64,000 nucleotides of DNA from Bacteroidia bacterium (GTDB taxonomy: Bacteria > Bacteroidota > Bacteroidia > J057), in NCBI GenBank assembly GCA_030430575.1, contig JAUIKF010000031.1, positions 1-64,000 of the forward strand, read 5' to 3'. Every line of letters begins with the position of its first letter. Positions within the stretch are counted from its first letter, which is position 1. A model generated the notes under the pieces. That model saw only the letters and a list, made by a program, of their open reading frames with translations, had not been told where the DNA came from and did no database searches. Of the stretch, positions 61,869 to 64,000 are shown in pieces. Both the position numbers and the translations under genes were made by a program.

Positions 61869-62070
61869 ATTTTGTGATTAGTTTGATATGCCTCACTTGT
61901 CTAAGGATTGTACCGTCTGGGCGTTTAGACTTTTTGTATATAACATGTACATTTTCATCCGAATCCTCCAACAATTCCTTGTAGTTTCCGGAAGATTGAC
62001 AATAACCAATAGGTAAGGCACCTATCCCTAACATAACCCCTAAAAACAAAGCAATCTTCCTTTGTACCAT
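61867..62070 (-). CDS. Small secreted protein of unknown function
   Basis: 67 residues with a signal peptide (IALFLGVMLGIGALPIGYCQ) and a short charged mature chain (YKELLEDSDENVHVIYKKSK). No family recognised. Its start directly abuts the stop of the Lys/Glu-rich protein gene upstream on the same strand, so the two may be co-transcribed. Confidence 0.55.
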   Translation of the reverse strand: MVQRKIALFLGVMLGIGALPIGYCQSSGNYKELLEDSDENVHVIYKKSKRPDGTILRQVRHIKLITK

Positions 62071-62071
62071 T

Positions 62072-62746
62072 CTATTCAGGCCGCTTCACACGAGCATTTT
62101 CCTTAATTTCTTTCCCTTTTTTGATCTTGCCTTCCAATACCTCTACCTGCTTTTCAGCCGCCTCTATTTTCATTTTGCGTTCATTATAGGACTCCTCAGA
62201 GACTTGGCCCTTTTCCTCCTCTAGCTCCTCTTTAGCAGTCTTTATTTTCTCCTTGGCGTCTTTTACCCGCTCTTCATTCTCCGTAATCGTCTCATCAAGG
62301 TCCTTTTGCTTTTGCTCTTTTTTGAGCTGTGCCTGGCGCACCCTCTCTTGCCCAAACTCTTTGCCCTTCAGGTCTCCCTTGTTCTTCCCATAGGCATTCC
62401 CATTATTCGACTTTTCCTTGTCTTTGCCCTTGGCCTTGCCATTATTGGCGTTGGAAGCTTCTGCGGTTTCATCTGCTGCCTCTTCCCCTTTAGCCTTGTT
62501 CTCAGCCGCCTTTGCTTGGCCCTGGGCAGCTTTCTCTTTTGCTTTTTCTTTATTCTCAGCTGCCCTTTCTTTGCCTTGAGCACCTTTTTCCTTGCCCTTG
62601 GCCCCTTTTTCATCCTGCTCCACCTCTCGCTGTTCTTTTTTCTCCTTGCCCTTGGCTTTATTGCTATTGCCATTTTGGGCAAATGTAGTTCCTATGACCA
62701 TCGCCAGGATGCTGATGATCGCTATACCTAGTTTTATTCTTTTCAT
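62072..62746 (-). CDS. Secreted Lys/Glu-rich coiled-coil protein
   Basis: 224 residues with a signal peptide (LGIAIISILAMVIGTTFAQ). Residues about 25-150 are low-complexity repeats of the type KGKEKGAQGKERAAENKEK and ENKEKAKEKAAQGQAKAAEN; the C-terminal part (about 150-220) is a likely coiled coil (ERVKDAKEKIKTAKEELEEE). No domain recognised. Such chains may be structural or periplasmic binding proteins; no specific role can be given. It forms a minus-strand cluster with the neighbouring small secreted proteins. Confidence 0.65.
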   Translation of the reverse strand: MKRIKLGIAIISILAMVIGTTFAQNGNSNKAKGKEKKEQREVEQDEKGAKGKEKGAQGKERAAENKEKAKEKAAQGQAKAAENKAKGEEAADETAEASNANNGKAKGKDKEKSNNGNAYGKNKGDLKGKEFGQERVRQAQLKKEQKQKDLDETITENEERVKDAKEKIKTAKEELEEEKGQVSEESYNERKMKIEAAEKQVEVLEGKIKKGKEIKENARVKRPE

Positions 62747-62765
62747 AATGCTTGATTAAATGTGT

Positions 62766-62980
62766 TTACAAATCGTTTAACATGCCCTCCAACTTTGCTG
62801 CAGATGAATCAATATCTGCTTTGGTATTCTCAATCACTTGTGACAAAGAATCTAGGCTTTGCTCTTCTTGTATTAATGCTGCTGAGCCTCTTCACTAAGT
62901 GCGTTATCACCATCACTGCTATCACCACAGCCTATCAATAGAAAACTAAGAATTGTTAAGATTAAGATGGTACTTTTCAT
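62766..62980 (-). pseudogene. Small lipoprotein gene with a frameshift
   Basis: The frame from ATG 62980 gives a lipoprotein start (STILILTILSFLLIGCGDSS) and stops after 35 residues at 62873. The next frame (shift at CAGCAGCA near 62877-62884) continues without interruption as ALIQEEQSLDSLSQVIEN, TKADIDSSAAKLEGMLNDL to TAA at 62766-62768. That continuation has the composition of a helical lipoprotein tail. The intact product would be about 72 residues. It may be a mutation by slippage, a sequencing error or programmed frameshifting; the short 35-residue form may also be expressed. Confidence 0.55.
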
Positions 62981-63116
62981 GTAAATAAATATTTGTGCTG
63001 AATCCTCATAATATAGGCTATCACATGGCATCATTATGCTATTTCGCATAAAAACGAAGTTTTTCAAAGAAAAAACTCATTCTTAAAGAGAAAACACCTG
63101 TTAGGGAGAAGTCTCT

Positions 63117-64000
63117 CTAAAAAATCTTTACATATTGCTTCGCCGCAAACGCTCCATTCACTTGTAGACGCACCCAGTAAGTGCCTGCTGGCAATTTACT
63201 CAGATCGATTTCTTCTTTAAATGCAGTCGTGCGAATAGGCGAGGTCGCATACACCTTACGGCCCATGAAGTCAAATACGCTTACTGCCATGTCGCTGGTA
63301 TTCAGCGCGCTGGCTTCCACGACAAACTGGCCATGACCAGGATTGGGATAGAGTTGCATGCCTCCTGCAGCTAGAAGTTCTTCCACCCCTACGCCAGCAC
63401 GAATGGTCACCGTATCGGTGAAACTTCCTTCACATTCTCCGTCAGAGACGGTAAGGGTAACGGCAAAACTGCCGAAGGCAAAATAAGTATGCCGAGGAAA
63501 CTGCTGAGTAGAGGTGCCTCCATCCCCAAAATCCCAGCTCCAACTCACAGCGCCTGGCGTGCTATTGGCGAAGCTCAAGACGTGGTTGGACTGAGAGAAG
63601 GTAAAACTAGCATTGAGAGGTGATTTAACGGTCACATCAAAGGTGACAGGATCGCTAGTACAGGGCAAATCCTGAACTTCCCAGTCATAGAGGAAATAAT
63701 AGAAGCCACCGCCAACGGTAGAACTGGTGATGGAAACAAGTCCAGCTAGAGTATAGGGATAACTAACCCCATCATTATTCCGAAATAGCCTAGTAGAATC
63801 TGCTCGAAGGGTATAATCTCCAGGTTGTAAGTCAAGCCCTAAGCCGATGCGTTGCTGTCCTGCAGGAATAAACATACTGATCGTTTGCAAAGGATTTCCT
63901 CCAGCATCTTCCAGCACAAAATTCCGAATCCCATCATCCTCTGCATCTACCCATGCGGAGTTCAGGCGCATAGGTGCTAAGACAGTAAATTCTAGCCCTT
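63117..64000 (-). CDS. T9SS-exported PKD-domain protein, C-terminal part
   Basis: The frame runs to the window edge without a stop (GLEFTVLAP precedes the first Met), so the gene begins outside. The visible 294 residues show a beta-sandwich region (LQTISMFIPAGQQRIGLGLD), a PKD domain (VSWSWDFGDGGTSTQQFPRH) and a type A T9SS sorting domain (MQLYPNPGHGQFVV...GTYWVRLQVNGAFAAKQYVK). It is surface-exposed or released; the N-terminal catalytic or adhesive part is not visible. The 136 bp after its stop, up to the frameshifted lipoprotein gene, hold nothing that I can name. Confidence 0.85.
   Translation of the reverse strand, partial: GLEFTVLAPMRLNSAWVDAEDDGIRNFVLEDAGGNPLQTISMFIPAGQQRIGLGLDLQPGDYTLRADSTRLFRNNDGVSYPYTLAGLVSITSSTVGGGFYYFLYDWEVQDLPCTSDPVTFDVTVKSPLNASFTFSQSNHVLSFANSTPGAVSWSWDFGDGGTSTQQFPRHTYFAFGSFAVTLTVSDGECEGSFTDTVTIRAGVGVEELLAAGGMQLYPNPGHGQFVVEASALNTSDMAVSVFDFMGRKVYATSPIRTTAFKEEIDLSKLPAGTYWVRLQVNGAFAAKQYVKIF

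Noticed and set aside
1-64000. CRISPR array or cas genes
   Set aside because: No regularly spaced direct repeats with unique spacers and no Cas-like protein were found.
1-64000. Consensus parS site (TGTTTCACGTGAAACA) near parB
   Set aside because: Only a TGTTTC half-site at 58304-58309 was seen, which is too short to support a call.

Overview
The window reads as a chromosome segment of a Bacteroidota bacterium, most likely a Saprospiria/Lewinella-like lineage (lineage is inference). The basis is five proteins with signal peptides and C-terminal type IX secretion (T9SS) sorting domains, several lipoproteins, TAnnTTTG-type -7 boxes, a ParB-DUF5683 gene pair, an Mpl ligase, and many hairpin repeats typical of this phylum. 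No tRNA, rRNA or CRISPR array was seen.

Layout. 1-12.9 kb: a transposase-like tail and a DinB-like gene, then four tandem paralogous class III nucleotide cyclases (723-12897). Two have 7TM-DISM sensors, one a TPR/coiled-coil sensor and one only a single membrane helix. Three carry histidine kinase and receiver domains ahead of the cyclase. An AT-rich AAA+ ATPase/DUF234 gene lies between the first two. 13-20.3 kb: an LpxR-like outer membrane protein, a tripartite hybrid kinase with Hpt, a GxxExxY gene bracketed by inverted repeats, a LexA-like repressor, an Omp28-like protein and XdhC. 20.5-33 kb: surface-glycan functions (GT4, NeuD-like acetyltransferase, WbqC, GT2, two paralogous polytopic membrane proteins), a degenerate redoxin with a 41-residue membrane partner, a YpfJ metalloprotease, PepD, and a conflict-system-type protein (ubiquitin-like N-terminus, EAD11-like C-terminus). 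33-45.7 kb: dioxygenase/hydrolase/DUF3574 operon, aminopeptidase P, a large unknown protein, an oxidoreductase, VOC, DUF2461, and an HTH/LamG-like pair. 45.8-64 kb: a giant S8-like T9SS protein, Mpl, fused OtsA-OtsB, a DHH-like protein, UbiA family prenyltransferase, a 660-bp gene-free region with a possible small RNA, ParB-DUF5683, an exported FGE-like lipoprotein, PnuC, and a run of small secreted proteins, one frameshifted.

How parts fit together. The four cyclases share one architecture behind the sensor and an almost identical C-terminal tail, so they look like a sensory array feeding one cyclic nucleotide pool, with phosphorelay control on three. Their substrate-selecting positions are non-canonical (Gln plus Gly/Ala/Thr). 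The second member has Tyr at the phospho-acceptor His position and no sensor, and starts inside the ATPase gene, which suggests it was decapitated by insertion.

A second theme is that repeat elements run into coding sequence. The hybrid kinase, XdhC and PnuC termini, and the likely N-termini of a glycosyltransferase and of two membrane proteins, are encoded by short tandem or inverted repeats.
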